This document shows positions 1-8,332 of a stretch of 52,291 nt of DNA, in pieces. Within the stretch, counting starts at the first letter, position 1, and each line of letters begins with the position of its first letter. The DNA is taken from positions 1 to 52,291 of the forward strand of contig NZ_JALIFP010000029.1 in NCBI RefSeq assembly GCF_022867885.1, in the 5' to 3' direction. This DNA is from Lederbergia sp. NSJ-179 (GTDB taxonomy: Bacteria; Bacillota; Bacilli; Bacillales; Bacillaceae_C). The position numbers were made by a program, and so were the translations under genes. Below the pieces are notes generated by a model. It ran no database searches. It was not told the DNA's origin and was given only the letters and a program-made list of their open reading frames with translations.

Positions 1-205
1 GAGAAAAAGCAAGAAATCCAAAGAATAAGCTAAAAGAGATAAAAGTATCGCCATACGGATGGCGTAGTCGGCACAGACCTTGCCCACTGGAAAGGATCAT
101 CCAGTGTTGTTCGCCCAAGTTTCCCCTCTGCACCCTCCCTGGAGGTTTGTAAGGGAAATGTTTGCGAAAAAGAATCCCATGTTCTTTAGACATGGGAGTG
201 GTCAA
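1..205 (+). mobile_element. Right end of an IS200/IS605-type (TnpB) element
   Basis: The segment ends in a hairpin (TCCCATG at 175-181, CATGGGA at 191-197) followed by AGTGGTCAA. This is the usual layout of the right end of TnpB-carrying IS605-group elements such as ISDra2, where a terminal hairpin is followed by a short GTTCAA-like boundary. The transposase or tnpB gene must lie left of the window. Short open frames near position 1 stop by about 33 and cannot be assigned. The outer boundary is inferred to be at about 205. Confidence 0.6.
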
Positions 206-221
206 TCTAGGTAAATTGGAG
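60..221 (+). ncRNA. Probable omega RNA (reRNA) of a TnpB nuclease with guide
   Basis: The last part of the element can fold into nested stems: CACTGG (85-90) with CCAGTG (101-106), TTTCCC (120-125) with GGGAAA (153-158) enclosing CCTC/GAGG (134-145), and the terminal hairpin 175-197. TnpB omega RNAs are transcribed over the right end of the element, and their guide is the sequence just outside it. By that rule the guide would start at 206 (TCTAGGTAAATTGGAG). The structure is read from the sequence; assignment as omega RNA is inference from the element type. Confidence 0.5.
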
Positions 222-367
222 GTGTCGTAAATGATCCCTTCTCCAACCGGCACTTCCCCAAATATCACTTGTGTTTTCTTTACAATGAGTGAGATAATGA
301 ATCATATTCCTAAGCTAGAGGATAAGAAATGAGTGTAATAAACAATGGCTAAAAATTCTAGCTCAAG

Positions 368-616
368 CAAGTAAAGTTTATCGCATGGTCGCTCGAAAAT
401 AGTGATTTTAAAGAATGTACTTTTCAAAAATGACAATTTGATAAATGCAAGATCAATGAAGCTAACTTTGCAAATACATCTTTAAAAGGAATCGATTTGA
501 GCAATAGTATCTTTGAACAGTTAAACGTTAAAGCAATAGATCTAAAAGGATGCGAAGTTTCATCTGATCAAGCGCTTGGCTTTTCTCGTTAATTGGGTTT
601 GATTATTAAAGAATAA
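368..616 (+). pseudogene. Pentapeptide-repeat protein remnant
   Basis: One frame reads as a C-terminal pentapeptide-repeat segment, with repeats such as SDFKE, ANFAN, TSLKG, IDLSN, SIFEQ and IDLKG, then the tail EVSSDQALGFSR. It is interrupted by an in-frame TGA at about 431-433 and a TAA after GFSR, before LGLIIKE and the final stop at 614-616. No start or ribosome binding site in this frame was found upstream, so the N-terminal part is lost. Pentapeptide-repeat proteins form right-handed beta helices, and some protect DNA gyrase; no function can be claimed for this remnant. Confidence 0.7.
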
Positions 617-636
617 CTTATAAAGGAGTGCATCCT

Positions 637-1800
637 ATGAAGCAGCCCACCCGTTTTATTAGATTCCTTGGTGGACGCGATCTTATTTTCGCCTTAGTTA
701 TCTTAATCTTCATTGGAATTACTATTTTTATTTACAACAAGATTTCCTTTATTTTTCATCCAGTGATTGTCATATTGTCAACAATCTCGGCGCCGATTAT
801 TCTTGCCTTTATTGCTTACTATATAATGAATCCGATTGTAAATCTTCTAGAAAGACTACATATTAAGCGGATATGGGGAATTGTCATTATTATTTTGGGG
901 ATCGGCGGACTAATAACCGGTCTTGTTTTTCTCATCGCCCCATCTATAGAAAAACAGATTAATGATTTGATTGTCGACATTCCAATCTATTTGAAGCAGA
1001 TGGGAGAAGAAATAAATGATTTGGTCGACCATTCTTTTTTTGGACCTTATTATGATGAAGGATACAAATGGGTTACATCGACCTTAAGTGATTTGCCAAA
1101 TAAAATCAGTGGGTATTTAGGTGGTGCTTACGAAGGTATCTTGAGTGTAGCCAGTACACTGACACATGTGTTTGTTGCACTGTTTACCTTCCCATTTGTT
1201 CTGTTCTTCCTATTAAAGGACAGCGCGAAATTCAAGTCCTATTTCTTGCAGTTGCTTCCGCCGAAATATAGGGGGGATGCGGAACAGGTACTTAAAAATA
1301 TGGATGTACAAGTAGGGTCTTATGTACGTGGTCAAATTATCGTCGCCACTTGCATTGGTATCCTATTGTACATTGGCTATTTGATCATCGGTTTGGATTA
1401 TGCAATCACATTAGCCATTGTAGCTGCTGTAACAAGTGTTGTTCCTTATCTTGGGCCAATGATTGCTGTTTCCCCAGCCATCATTATCGCTTTGGTGGAC
1501 TCGCCATTTATGCTTGTAAAACTAGCAATCGTATGGGCGGCAGTTCAGTTTTTGGAGGGTCACTTTATTTCACCTAATATTATGGGACATACGATGAAAA
1601 TCCATCCGATTACCATCATGTTCATATTACTCGTCGGAGGAAATCTATTTGGGATTGTTGGTGTCATTCTCGGTATTCCTGGTTATGCAATCTTAAAAGT
1701 AATTGTCGTCCATTTTTTTGGTAAGTTTAAACAACGATATAACAAATATTATGGAGAAGATGCTGGAGCTTATCAAATGGATGAACAAGTTCATAAATAA
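637..1800 (+). CDS. AI-2E family transporter (PerM/YtvI-like)
   Basis: A polytopic membrane protein of 387 residues. It has paired N-terminal hydrophobic segments (about residues 15-70), a further segment near 80-105, a central soluble stretch rich in charged residues (about 110-170), and a hydrophobic C-terminal half with the family's GLDYAITLAIVAAVTSVVPY region. This matches the AI-2E exporter/PerM superfamily in length and layout. The substrate is unknown; relatives are linked to signal export or sodium/proton antiport. The ATG at 637 is preferred to the GTG at 628 because AAAGGAG lies eight bases upstream of it. The gene appears monocistronic and converges with lipA at a shared terminator. 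Confidence 0.85.
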   Translation: MKQPTRFIRFLGGRDLIFALVILIFIGITIFIYNKISFIFHPVIVILSTISAPIILAFIAYYIMNPIVNLLERLHIKRIWGIVIIILGIGGLITGLVFLIAPSIEKQINDLIVDIPIYLKQMGEEINDLVDHSFFGPYYDEGYKWVTSTLSDLPNKISGYLGGAYEGILSVASTLTHVFVALFTFPFVLFFLLKDSAKFKSYFLQLLPPKYRGDAEQVLKNMDVQVGSYVRGQIIVATCIGILLYIGYLIIGLDYAITLAIVAAVTSVVPYLGPMIAVSPAIIIALVDSPFMLVKLAIVWAAVQFLEGHFISPNIMGHTMKIHPITIMFILLVGGNLFGIVGVILGIPGYAILKVIVVHFFGKFKQRYNKYYGEDAGAYQMDEQVHK

Positions 1801-1887
1801 CAAGTATTTTTCAATTCCTTTGATTAAAAAAAACTCGCTCATCTCCAGATAACATGAATTGAATCAAACGTTTGATTAAGAGGAATA

Positions 1888-1932
1888 GAAAAAATCCGCC
1901 AGATCACCTTTCTAGCGGATTTTTCTTTTTTT
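1888..1932. terminator. Bidirectional intrinsic terminator
   Basis: The inverted repeat AAAAATCCGC (1890-1899) and GCGGATTTTT (1915-1924) has a T-rich tail on both strands. It sits between the convergent AI-2E transporter gene and lipA and can serve both. Confidence 0.85.
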
Positions 1933-1934
1933 CA

Positions 1935-2882
1935 TTAAAAATTAAAATCAACCTCTTTTTGTTCTTGTTCCTCCACGCCTTTCATATAGTTAATCCGGCG
2001 CTGGGCAGCAGCTTGGCTTACTTGCTCATCTGCATGATAGGAAGAACGGACAAGCGGCCCGGATTCGCAATGGCTAAAGCCTTTCGAAAGTGCAATTTCT
2101 TTTAGTTCCATAAACTCGTCAGGATGATAGTACCGAACCACATTCAAATGTTTTTTCGTTGGTTGTAGGTATTGACCAATCGTCATAATATCGACATTGT
2201 GAGCTAGCAAATCATCCATTGCTTGAATAATTTCTTCTTTCGTTTCACCAAGTCCGACCATGATGCTCGATTTTGTCGGTGTATTAGGGGAAATCTCTTT
2301 CACCCGTTGTAAAAGCTGTAAAGAGCGGCGGTATGTTGCCTTTGCACGAACCCTTGGCGTTAAGCGCTCCACCGTTTCAATATTATGGTTAAAAATATCG
2401 GGTCCACTCGACATTAAGGTATGTAGGCTTTCATAGTCACCTTTCATATCAGATGGCAAAATTTCGATCGTACAACCTGGGTTTTTGCGGCGAATCGCAC
2501 GAACCGTTTCAGCAAAAACAGCGGCCCCGCCATCATTGAGATCATCGCGGGCAACAGCCGTAACTACGACATGTTTGAGTCCCATAATCTTTACGGAATC
2601 AGCAACCCTTTCCGGCTCTCCCCAATCTAATTCATTAGGAAGCCCTGTCTTGACGGCACAGAAACGGCAGCCCCTTGTACATGTATCCCCAAGGATCATA
2701 AAGGTGGCAGTTTTTCTTTCACTCCAGCATTCGTGGATATTAGGGCAACGCGCTTCCTCACAGACTGTATTTAATCGTTGCCCGCGCATTAATTTCTTTA
2801 AGCCCATATACGATTCATTCGTATTAATTTTCGTTTTCAACCATTCTGGTTTTCTGATGTATTCTTGTTTATCGATTGCCAT
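1935..2882 (-). CDS. lipA: Lipoyl synthase LipA
   Basis: A radical SAM enzyme of 315 residues that inserts two sulfur atoms into protein-bound octanoyl groups to make lipoyl cofactors for 2-oxoacid dehydrogenases and the glycine cleavage system. The LipA-specific cysteine cluster [12 protein letters not shown] and the radical SAM motif CTRGCRFC are both present, as is the C-terminal RSSYHA segment carrying the conserved serine. The start is the ATG in a TAATG overlap with the upstream lipM stop; a longer frame to 2918 would run inside lipM. The overlap implies translational coupling, so octanoylation and sulfur insertion are made together. Confidence 0.97.
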   Translation of the reverse strand: MAIDKQEYIRKPEWLKTKINTNESYMGLKKLMRGQRLNTVCEEARCPNIHECWSERKTATFMILGDTCTRGCRFCAVKTGLPNELDWGEPERVADSVKIMGLKHVVVTAVARDDLNDGGAAVFAETVRAIRRKNPGCTIEILPSDMKGDYESLHTLMSSGPDIFNHNIETVERLTPRVRAKATYRRSLQLLQRVKEISPNTPTKSSIMVGLGETKEEIIQAMDDLLAHNVDIMTIGQYLQPTKKHLNVVRYYHPDEFMELKEIALSKGFSHCESGPLVRSSYHADEQVSQAAAQRRINYMKGVEEQEQKEVDFNF

Positions 2883-3715
2883 TATGCGTGCACCTTCTTT
2901 TGAAATTTTAAATTCCATTCATCTGACCGATATTTTGATTCTGCCAACTTCCGTACTTCTTCCCATTGCGAAGGGGTAAGCTCGAATCGGGTAAATTCGA
3001 GATTTAATCCTATTTCAAAACCCTTTGTAAAAGCAGCAACGGCTTGGTCATACGTAATGGCTCTTCCGGCAGCCTCATTCATAGAGATGGCTTTGTTTGA
3101 AAAAGCTTGCCGTTTTCGCGCTCGCATTTCTTCACTTGAAAAAGCAAATAAATCAAACAGCATCTCTTGATTCATCGTAAAGGGAAGCGAGCCATGTTGC
3201 AATAAAACGCCCATCTTTCTCGTTTGCGCATGTCCGGAAATCTTTTTCCCATCGACAAGCATCTCATAATCAGATGGTCTTTCAAAACAAACGGCAGAAC
3301 GCTCTTTGATAAAATGCTCTTCAGGCATGGAAAATTGTGCATCAATCCCTAATTCCTTGAAGCCAGCAAAAATCCCCTGGGCAAGTGTATGGTACGCTTT
3401 GCGTATGGAATCCTCTATGTATGGTTTTTGTTCGGAAACGACGAGGCTGTAAGTCAATTCATCATCATGGAGGACAGCACTGCCTCCGGTAAGTCGCCGG
3501 ACAAATTGACACCCATGCTGCTCTATTCCTGGAAAATAAATCGTTCTTTCTTTTTGAAAATGGCCAATGGAAAGAGTGGGGGTTGCCCAACCATAAAAAC
3601 GGAGAACAGGCGGAATCTTCTCCGCACTATGCCAAAGGAGTAAGCATTCATCCAATGCCATATTTATGGCAGCATCCTGATGTCCTGTATCGATAAGTCC
3701 CCAAGTGTCTTTCAT
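2882..3715 (-). CDS. lipM: Octanoyltransferase LipM
   Basis: A protein of 277 residues in the lipoate ligase/octanoyltransferase fold. It moves octanoyl from acyl carrier protein to the lipoyl domain of GcvH, the first step of lipoate assembly in Bacilli. It carries the [18 protein letters not shown] block and the SAVCFE motif, whose cysteine (near residue 143) matches the acyl-enzyme cysteine of B. subtilis LipM. Lipoate ligases lack this cysteine, and LipL uses a different one. The ATG at 3715 is chosen because AGGAG lies nine bases upstream; the TTG at 3724 is poorly placed. It is the first gene of a two-gene operon with lipA. Confidence 0.93.
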   Translation of the reverse strand: MKDTWGLIDTGHQDAAINMALDECLLLWHSAEKIPPVLRFYGWATPTLSIGHFQKERTIYFPGIEQHGCQFVRRLTGGSAVLHDDELTYSLVVSEQKPYIEDSIRKAYHTLAQGIFAGFKELGIDAQFSMPEEHFIKERSAVCFERPSDYEMLVDGKKISGHAQTRKMGVLLQHGSLPFTMNQEMLFDLFAFSSEEMRARKRQAFSNKAISMNEAAGRAITYDQAVAAFTKGFEIGLNLEFTRFELTPSQWEEVRKLAESKYRSDEWNLKFQKKVHA

Positions 3716-3739
3716 TCTTTTCAACTCCTAGGATGAAAT

Positions 3740-3862
3740 TAGAAAAGCGGAAGGTGTTCAAAAAAAGGATGAACGGCTAAGTTGCCACGTCGCATGTATT
3801 CACCGTCCCTGCCCCGTATCCTGCGGGTCTGCCAATATCTGGAGCTAGGCTTAAAAAAATTG
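3740..3862 (-). repeat. Degenerate copy of the dispersed hairpin repeat
   Basis: On the minus strand the segment starts TGGAGCTAG-like and ends in a GAAAAGCG-type arm, recalling the ends of the repeats at 25682, 33020, 36447 and 41091. The interior is poorly conserved, with CCGTATCCTGCGGGTCTGCC in the middle. Open frames across it are not credible genes. With the stretch to 3998 this accounts for the gene-free region upstream of lipM; nothing else is recognisable there. Confidence 0.4.
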
Positions 3863-3998
3863 CACCCTATGTAGGAGTGCAGTTTAATTATTGAAAATTC
3901 AGGGTAACCACACTTTTCATAATTGAACATCGAGTATGTAAAGTACAATATTCACTAAAAGTATGGTACCAAACGCCAATATAAAAGTACAGCTTTGT

Positions 3999-4018
3999 GA
4001 TCGGGATGACAGGAATTG
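3999..4018 (+). repeat. att-like duplicate of the tRNA-Pro 3' end
   Basis: Twenty bases here are identical to 4408-4427, which span the 3' end of the tRNA-Pro gene and two flanking bases. A direct copy of a tRNA 3' end lying beyond that end is the usual footprint of a tyrosine-integrase element. The 389 bases between the copies hold only the tRNA terminator and AT-rich sequence without a convincing gene, so any element has been lost or reduced to a scar. Confidence 0.6.
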
Positions 4019-4360
4019 GTGGCTTTTTAACTATAGAGTAATCGCTCCGCTTATGGGGAAAACGATCAGATCAGAATTTAGAAATAATATTCATTTTCTT
4101 TATTCTTTTCCTTTGAAAATTTTGTTTTATACAGGAACAGGAATGAATCTTTGTTTTTATAGATCAAAATGGTCAACTTATTATACAATATCTAAGCGAA
4201 TACAAATCAGTATCCTTTGCATAAATCGAAAAAATGTGTTTATTCATCATATGCCTATGCCTTATATGCCGACTCAATGAGAATATAATCGCTATTTCCA
4301 GCCAAAAATAAACCGCAAAACCCTATACGAATTAAAAGTGGCTTCATCTGCACCAATATA

Positions 4361-4402
4361 AAAAGCGCCATCCCCTTGATATAAAAGGGCTAGGCGCTTT
4401 TC
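4361..4402 (-). terminator. Terminator of tRNA-Pro
   Basis: On the minus strand GCGCC (complement of 4393-4397) and GGCGC (complement of 4365-4369) enclose a loop with an inner CCCTT/AAGGG pairing, followed by TTTTTATATT. It begins just downstream of the tRNA 3' end. Confidence 0.75.
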
Positions 4403-4407
4403 TGTTA

Positions 4408-4427
4408 GATCGGGATGACAGGAATTG
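4408..4427 (+). repeat. att-like site within tRNA-Pro 3' end
   Basis: This is the second copy of the 20-base identity described at 3999-4018. It covers the T-arm side of the tRNA through the discriminator base, where integrases commonly recombine. Confidence 0.55.
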
Positions 4428-4483
4428 AACCTGCGACCCCTTGCACCCCATGCAAGTGCTCTACCAAGCTGAGCTACATCCCG
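4410..4483 (-). tRNA. tRNA-Pro (anticodon GGG)
   Basis: The minus strand folds as a complete cloverleaf of 74 bases including the discriminator A. The acceptor stem is CGGGATG/CATCCCG, the D arm GCTC...GAGC, the anticodon stem CTTGC/GCAAG with loop ATGGGGT, and the T arm GCAGG-TTCAATT-CCTGT. The loop places GGG at positions 34-36, reading proline codons CCC and CCU. CCA is not encoded. The 3' end is duplicated at 3999-4018. Confidence 0.95.
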
Positions 4484-4543
4484 AAAACGATTCACTAGCT
4501 ATTAGTATAATGGATGTGCTCGCCGAAAACAATCCCCAAATGC

Positions 4544-5296
4544 TCAAGATTCACCTTCAATGCTTTTCCTATACTGATTCAGGACCTTTGGCAGGATGTT
4601 AGCAATGACGTCCTCTTCCAATAGAGACAATACGCCGTCTTCTTCATTTTCCTTTTTGATCGAAGCAACTTCTTTATGCAATTTCTCCATTTTTTTATCG
4701 AGTTCTGCTGCAATAAAAGCGGTACTTTGAAGCTCCTTCGCCATATGGGCAGGAATTTCTCTATCATATTTATAATAGATTTTATGCTCTAGGCTTGCCC
4801 AAAAGTCCATGGCAATGGTGCGAATTTGAATTTCAACATACGTATGTTCCGTACGATCTGTCATAAAAATTGGAACTTGCACGATCAAATGCAGGCTTTG
4901 GTAGCCATTTGGCTTGGGATTTTGAATATAATCCTTGTACTCCACCACCGTAATATCTTTTTGTTTTCTAAGCATTTCGGCTATGACATAAATATCGGAA
5001 AGAAAAGAACAGGTAATCCGAACACCGGCAATATCACGGATATTTTCCTTAATCGAGGCAAGCGAAAATTCATATCCCTTTCGTTTAATTTTACTAAAAA
5101 TACTTTCCGGTGATTTCACTCGCGATTTCACATGTTCAATTGGATTATAGTCATGAAGATAATTAAATTCATCTGATAATATATTTATTTTTGTATTTAT
5201 TTCGTCACAAGCAAATTGATAGGCCATCATAAAGCGAGTAAGCTCGACTTTCATTTCTTTCAACAGTTGAATATCCAGTATTTGATCATTTTTCAT
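4544..5296 (-). CDS. sasA: Small alarmone synthetase SasA/RelP (YwaC-type)
   Basis: A single-domain (p)ppGpp synthetase of 250 residues without hydrolase, TGS or ACT domains. It makes pppGpp or ppGpp from ATP and GTP or GDP in the cytosol. Motifs include NPIEHVKSRVKSPESI (ATP binding), DIAGVRI, NPKPNGYQSLHLIV (G-loop) and EIQIRTIAMDFWASLEHKI. Overall wording is closest to B. subtilis YwaC (RelP group) rather than YjbM. It is about 40 residues longer than YwaC owing to an acidic, helical C-terminal tail. YwaC-type enzymes respond to cell-envelope stress through transcription, which fits the envelope genes nearby. AAGGAAG precedes the ATG. Confidence 0.92.
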   Translation of the reverse strand: MKNDQILDIQLLKEMKVELTRFMMAYQFACDEINTKINILSDEFNYLHDYNPIEHVKSRVKSPESIFSKIKRKGYEFSLASIKENIRDIAGVRITCSFLSDIYVIAEMLRKQKDITVVEYKDYIQNPKPNGYQSLHLIVQVPIFMTDRTEHTYVEIQIRTIAMDFWASLEHKIYYKYDREIPAHMAKELQSTAFIAAELDKKMEKLHKEVASIKKENEEDGVLSLLEEDVIANILPKVLNQYRKSIEGES

Positions 5297-5429
5297 TGAA
5301 GGGTCTTCCTTTCTGGCTGAACATCACAGGGCAATAGTTTTGTGAGCCTATGGATGTGTTACAAAAGAGCGAATAAAACCATTTATACAATCATAACATA
5401 ATTGCTGTTCTTTTTTTAATGAAGAAATT

Positions 5430-5482
5430 TTGTCACTTGTTCATTTTTAAAATATAATATATACTACATTACAACACTAATG
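5430..5482 (+). promoter_or_regulatory. SigA-type promoter and candidate GntR operator
   Basis: TTGTCA (5430-5435) and TATAAT (5453-5458) are separated by 17 bases, a near-consensus vegetative promoter. Just downstream, near the expected transcription start, CATTA (5467-5471) and TAATG (5478-5482) form an inverted repeat. A YtrA-type repressor encoded by the next gene could bind there; that is inference. Confidence 0.65.
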
Positions 5483-5508
5483 CACTAATTTTGAAGGGGG
5501 GTCCCTGG

Positions 5509-5895
5509 ATGCTTCTCCATCATGATGGCTCCAAACCGATTTATGTGCAGATTGCGGAGTGGCTTGAAAATGAGATCATTGCTGAAGTCTTTAAAAATGA
5601 TGAAAAAGTTTATTCGCAATATCAGTTGGCTGAGATGTTTAATATTAATCCGGCTACAGCCGCAAAGGGGTTGAATCTTTTGGCAGATGAGCAAATTCTT
5701 TATAAAAAACGCGGGCTTGGGATGTTTGTGTCAAAGGGGGCAAAGGAAAAAATATGGAATAAACGGAAGAGTGAGACATTAACGGGACTCGTTCGCGAGC
5801 TTGTCTTAGAAGCTAAGCGGTTAGAAGTAGCGGAAATAGATTTGATACAAATGATTAAAGAGGCAATCAGGGAAGAGGGGAGGGAACAGAAATGA
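5509..5895 (+). CDS. GntR family regulator, YtrA subfamily
   Basis: A short GntR regulator of 128 residues. The N-terminal winged helix-turn-helix is visible (GSKPIYVQIAEWLENEII, YSQYQLAEMFNINPATAAKG). A short helical C-terminal extension replaces the large effector domain of other GntR groups, which defines the YtrA subfamily. These regulators repress adjacent ABC transporter operons and are often released by cell-wall-active antibiotics. The ATG at 5509 is used because AAGGGGGG lies upstream; the TTG at 5491 falls before it. The stop overlaps the next start in ATGA. Confidence 0.9.
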   Translation: MLLHHDGSKPIYVQIAEWLENEIIAEVFKNDEKVYSQYQLAEMFNINPATAAKGLNLLADEQILYKKRGLGMFVSKGAKEKIWNKRKSETLTGLVRELVLEAKRLEVAEIDLIQMIKEAIREEGREQK

Positions 5896-6803
5896 ACGTG
5901 ATTGAGTGCCAAAACTTGGTCAAAAATTATGGGAGAAAACAAGTTTTAGAGGATCTATCATTTAATGTAACTGAAAATAAAATAACCGGGTTAATCGGCA
6001 GAAATGGAGTAGGAAAAACGACCCTATTAAAAATCATTGCAGGCTTTATTCGGGAAACGGATGGGGAGATAAAGGTGTTTTCTCAGAAGCCATTTAACAG
6101 TTTGTTTGTTTCTGCAAATAGCGTCATGATTGATGACCATATGACCTTCCCGCCATCTTTTAATCTGGCGGATATTTTAAAAGAAGCTGAACAATTTTAC
6201 GAAAACTTTAATATCGAGTTAGCAAGAGATTTGCTGAATTATTTTTCACTATCGAATCATTTAAACCATGACAAACTTTCAAAAGGGATGAAAAGCACAT
6301 TCAATATGATTCTCGGTCTTTCTTCTAGATGTGCTTTGACGATTTATGATGAGCCCACAACAGGAATGGATGCGGCGGTGCGCAAGGATTTTTATCGTGC
6401 CTTATTGAAGGATTATTTGGCTCACCCAAGGTCGATCCTTCTTTCCAGTCATCATTTACAAGAAATCGAGGATTTATTAGAGGATGTGCTGCTCATTCAT
6501 GAGGGGAAGGTAAAGCTTCATCTATCGATTTCCGATTTCAAAGAATGGGCGATCGGTCTCCAAGGGAAAAAGTCGGCTGTTTCTCGTTGGACAGATGGGC
6601 AGCAAGTGATTTATGAAAAAGAAATTGGTCCAGGGCTTCTATATACTGTTATTCGAAATGAAGGGATAGAAGGGATGCTCCACGAGGCGAGGCAGGAAGG
6701 GATCGATGTCATACCTGTTTCCGCCAATGATCTTTGTATTTATTTGACCGATAGACAGAAGGGAGGAATTGATGATGTCTTTAACAGAAACCACTCTCTT
6801 TGA
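5892..6803 (+). CDS. ABC transporter ATP-binding protein (YtrB-like)
   Basis: A nucleotide-binding subunit of 303 residues. It has Walker A GRNGVGKTT near residue 37, a divergent signature LSKGMKS, Walker B ALTIYDEPTTGMD and the switch histidine in LLSSHHL. A C-terminal extension of about 80 residues follows the ATPase core, as in YtrB and EcsA-like proteins. It probably pairs with the membrane protein downstream, and the neighbouring YtrA-type regulator suggests a role in envelope-antibiotic response. Overlap with the regulator gene implies translational coupling. Substrate unknown. Confidence 0.9.
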   Translation: MNVIECQNLVKNYGRKQVLEDLSFNVTENKITGLIGRNGVGKTTLLKIIAGFIRETDGEIKVFSQKPFNSLFVSANSVMIDDHMTFPPSFNLADILKEAEQFYENFNIELARDLLNYFSLSNHLNHDKLSKGMKSTFNMILGLSSRCALTIYDEPTTGMDAAVRKDFYRALLKDYLAHPRSILLSSHHLQEIEDLLEDVLLIHEGKVKLHLSISDFKEWAIGLQGKKSAVSRWTDGQQVIYEKEIGPGLLYTVIRNEGIEGMLHEARQEGIDVIPVSANDLCIYLTDRQKGGIDDVFNRNHSL

Positions 6804-7518
6804 TGTTGTAATGAAACAATACGCTTTTAAACGGCGAGCTTTTTTTACGACATTTGGGACATTGGCGCTTCTACAATTATTGGGGCTATTGTTTTCGATA
6901 GGTGGGAGTGGGGGATCTGGATTTCTTAGTGAGAATATGTCGATCGATCTTACTTACTATTCTGGGGATATTGTCATTGTTTTCACCATTTTATGGACCT
7001 TTATTGCGGCGATATTTATGACAACAAAGGCAGCAAGATATGATGATTATACCTTTGTCGCTAATCTCCTGAGCAGCCATTTGGCCAATCTGCTATTTCT
7101 TCTGACCGCCTGCATCATTGGAGGGATTTCCGCTGTTTTATGTGGGTATCTTGTTCGAATCTTTGGTTATTTTTCTGATGGGCTTACGATGGGAGTTGGA
7201 TTGTTTTCCGCCCCATTAGAATTTGTTCTCTCTGTGTCCGCTGTGACATTGTACGGATTGCTTTTCGCAACATTAGGCTATCTGTTTGGCACGACCATTC
7301 AATTGCATAGAAGCTTTATGTTTTTATTGCCCGCACTCTTTGTGGGAGCGATGATTGCCGGAGTAGTGAGTGGTCATGATGATAAGGTGAAGGCCATTTT
7401 TGATTTTATTTTTCTAGAATCTCATTTTTGGCTCTTTTTTGTGAAAGTGATTCTTGTTTCTGGGGTGTTCTTTACAGTAGCGGTTGGACTTTCGAATAAA
7501 ATGGAGGTGAGGAAATGA
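6775..7518 (+). CDS. ABC transporter membrane subunit
   Basis: A protein of 247 residues with about six hydrophobic segments and no catalytic motif, consistent with an ABC-2 type permease. It overlaps the ATPase gene by 29 bases and the following gene by four. ATG at 6775 is eight bases from GGAGG (6762-6766); ATG at 6772 is possible but close. It likely forms the channel for the ATPase encoded upstream. No close family name is recognised. Confidence 0.75.
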   Translation: MSLTETTLFDVVMKQYAFKRRAFFTTFGTLALLQLLGLLFSIGGSGGSGFLSENMSIDLTYYSGDIVIVFTILWTFIAAIFMTTKAARYDDYTFVANLLSSHLANLLFLLTACIIGGISAVLCGYLVRIFGYFSDGLTMGVGLFSAPLEFVLSVSAVTLYGLLFATLGYLFGTTIQLHRSFMFLLPALFVGAMIAGVVSGHDDKVKAIFDFIFLESHFWLFFVKVILVSGVFFTVAVGLSNKMEVRK

Positions 7519-8255
7519 GTAATGTCGGCCTACTAGTGCTCCTTATCCCTCTTTTTATCATTGGCTTTTTATATTGGCTGATGGTGAAAAAGTCATTATC
7601 AGGGAGAGGGGGACCTTTCCAAAACAAAAGGATCGTAAAAGCCTTACTTCCCCTCTATGCGGTTGTTCTCATTCTCTCTCCATTTGTCTATGAACTGTTG
7701 CCAAAGGGGAATGATGATCTTCCACTAGCGAACGAGAAAGACCTTGAGCGAAAAACAATGGAGCTTGAGCAGGCGATATACGATGGACGGCTTAAAGATA
7801 TTGATCCTCAAGTTATTCGAGAAGAATGGGAAGAATCGTATGATGGTACGGAGCTATCCTTTCGGCAAGAGGAAGGGGAGCCACTGCCCATTGTCGTTGA
7901 GCGAAAGCCGGAAAATGATGGAGTCGTTGAAGGGAAATACATTGCCAGTGTCATCTATCACGGAATAGATTTCTCCGACCAATTAAGTAAGGTACGATTT
8001 CAGTTGGAGGATGATGCGCTCCAATTTGCGGAGATAGGTAATCCTCTGGTTTACAGAGGGGTTGTATATAAAAGCGATTTCGTCCTTGCTCAATTTAGAG
8101 AAGAAAGAAATTCAATCTTTGAACCTTCATTTGTCAGTAATGCCCGTTATATTTACTTGCGCATACCGAAAGATTTAGAAATTCAAGAAAAAGATGAGGT
8201 TTATTTCAATTATACAGGTGAAGTGCAAATCGACTGGAATTCGGATAACGAATGA
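7515..8255 (+). CDS. Membrane-anchored protein of unknown function
   Basis: A protein of 246 residues with two N-terminal hydrophobic segments (about 5-25 and 42-62). A charged domain follows, probably extracytoplasmic, that looks beta-rich after residue 100 (EGKYIASVIYHGIDF, EKDEVYFNYTGEVQIDW). I do not recognise the family. It is the last gene of the GntR-ABC operon and overlaps the permease gene in ATGA, so it is probably an accessory or sensor subunit of that transporter. No terminator is evident after it. Confidence 0.7.
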   Translation: MSNVGLLVLLIPLFIIGFLYWLMVKKSLSGRGGPFQNKRIVKALLPLYAVVLILSPFVYELLPKGNDDLPLANEKDLERKTMELEQAIYDGRLKDIDPQVIREEWEESYDGTELSFRQEEGEPLPIVVERKPENDGVVEGKYIASVIYHGIDFSDQLSKVRFQLEDDALQFAEIGNPLVYRGVVYKSDFVLAQFREERNSIFEPSFVSNARYIYLRIPKDLEIQEKDEVYFNYTGEVQIDWNSDNE

Positions 8256-8332
8256 TAATAGCTGACCTCCTGTTTTAAAATTCTCTTGTATGGCAATCAT
8301 ACTAAGGATTTTAACTACGAGGAGGTTTTAAC

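Noticed and set aside
3739-3948. Minus-strand open frame of 69 codons
   Set aside because: It lies over a degenerate dispersed repeat and has no start signals.
3963-4280. Plus-strand open frame of 105 codons
   Set aside because: It has no ribosome binding site, an odd composition, crosses the att-like copy and ends inside AT-rich DNA; it matches no protein pattern.
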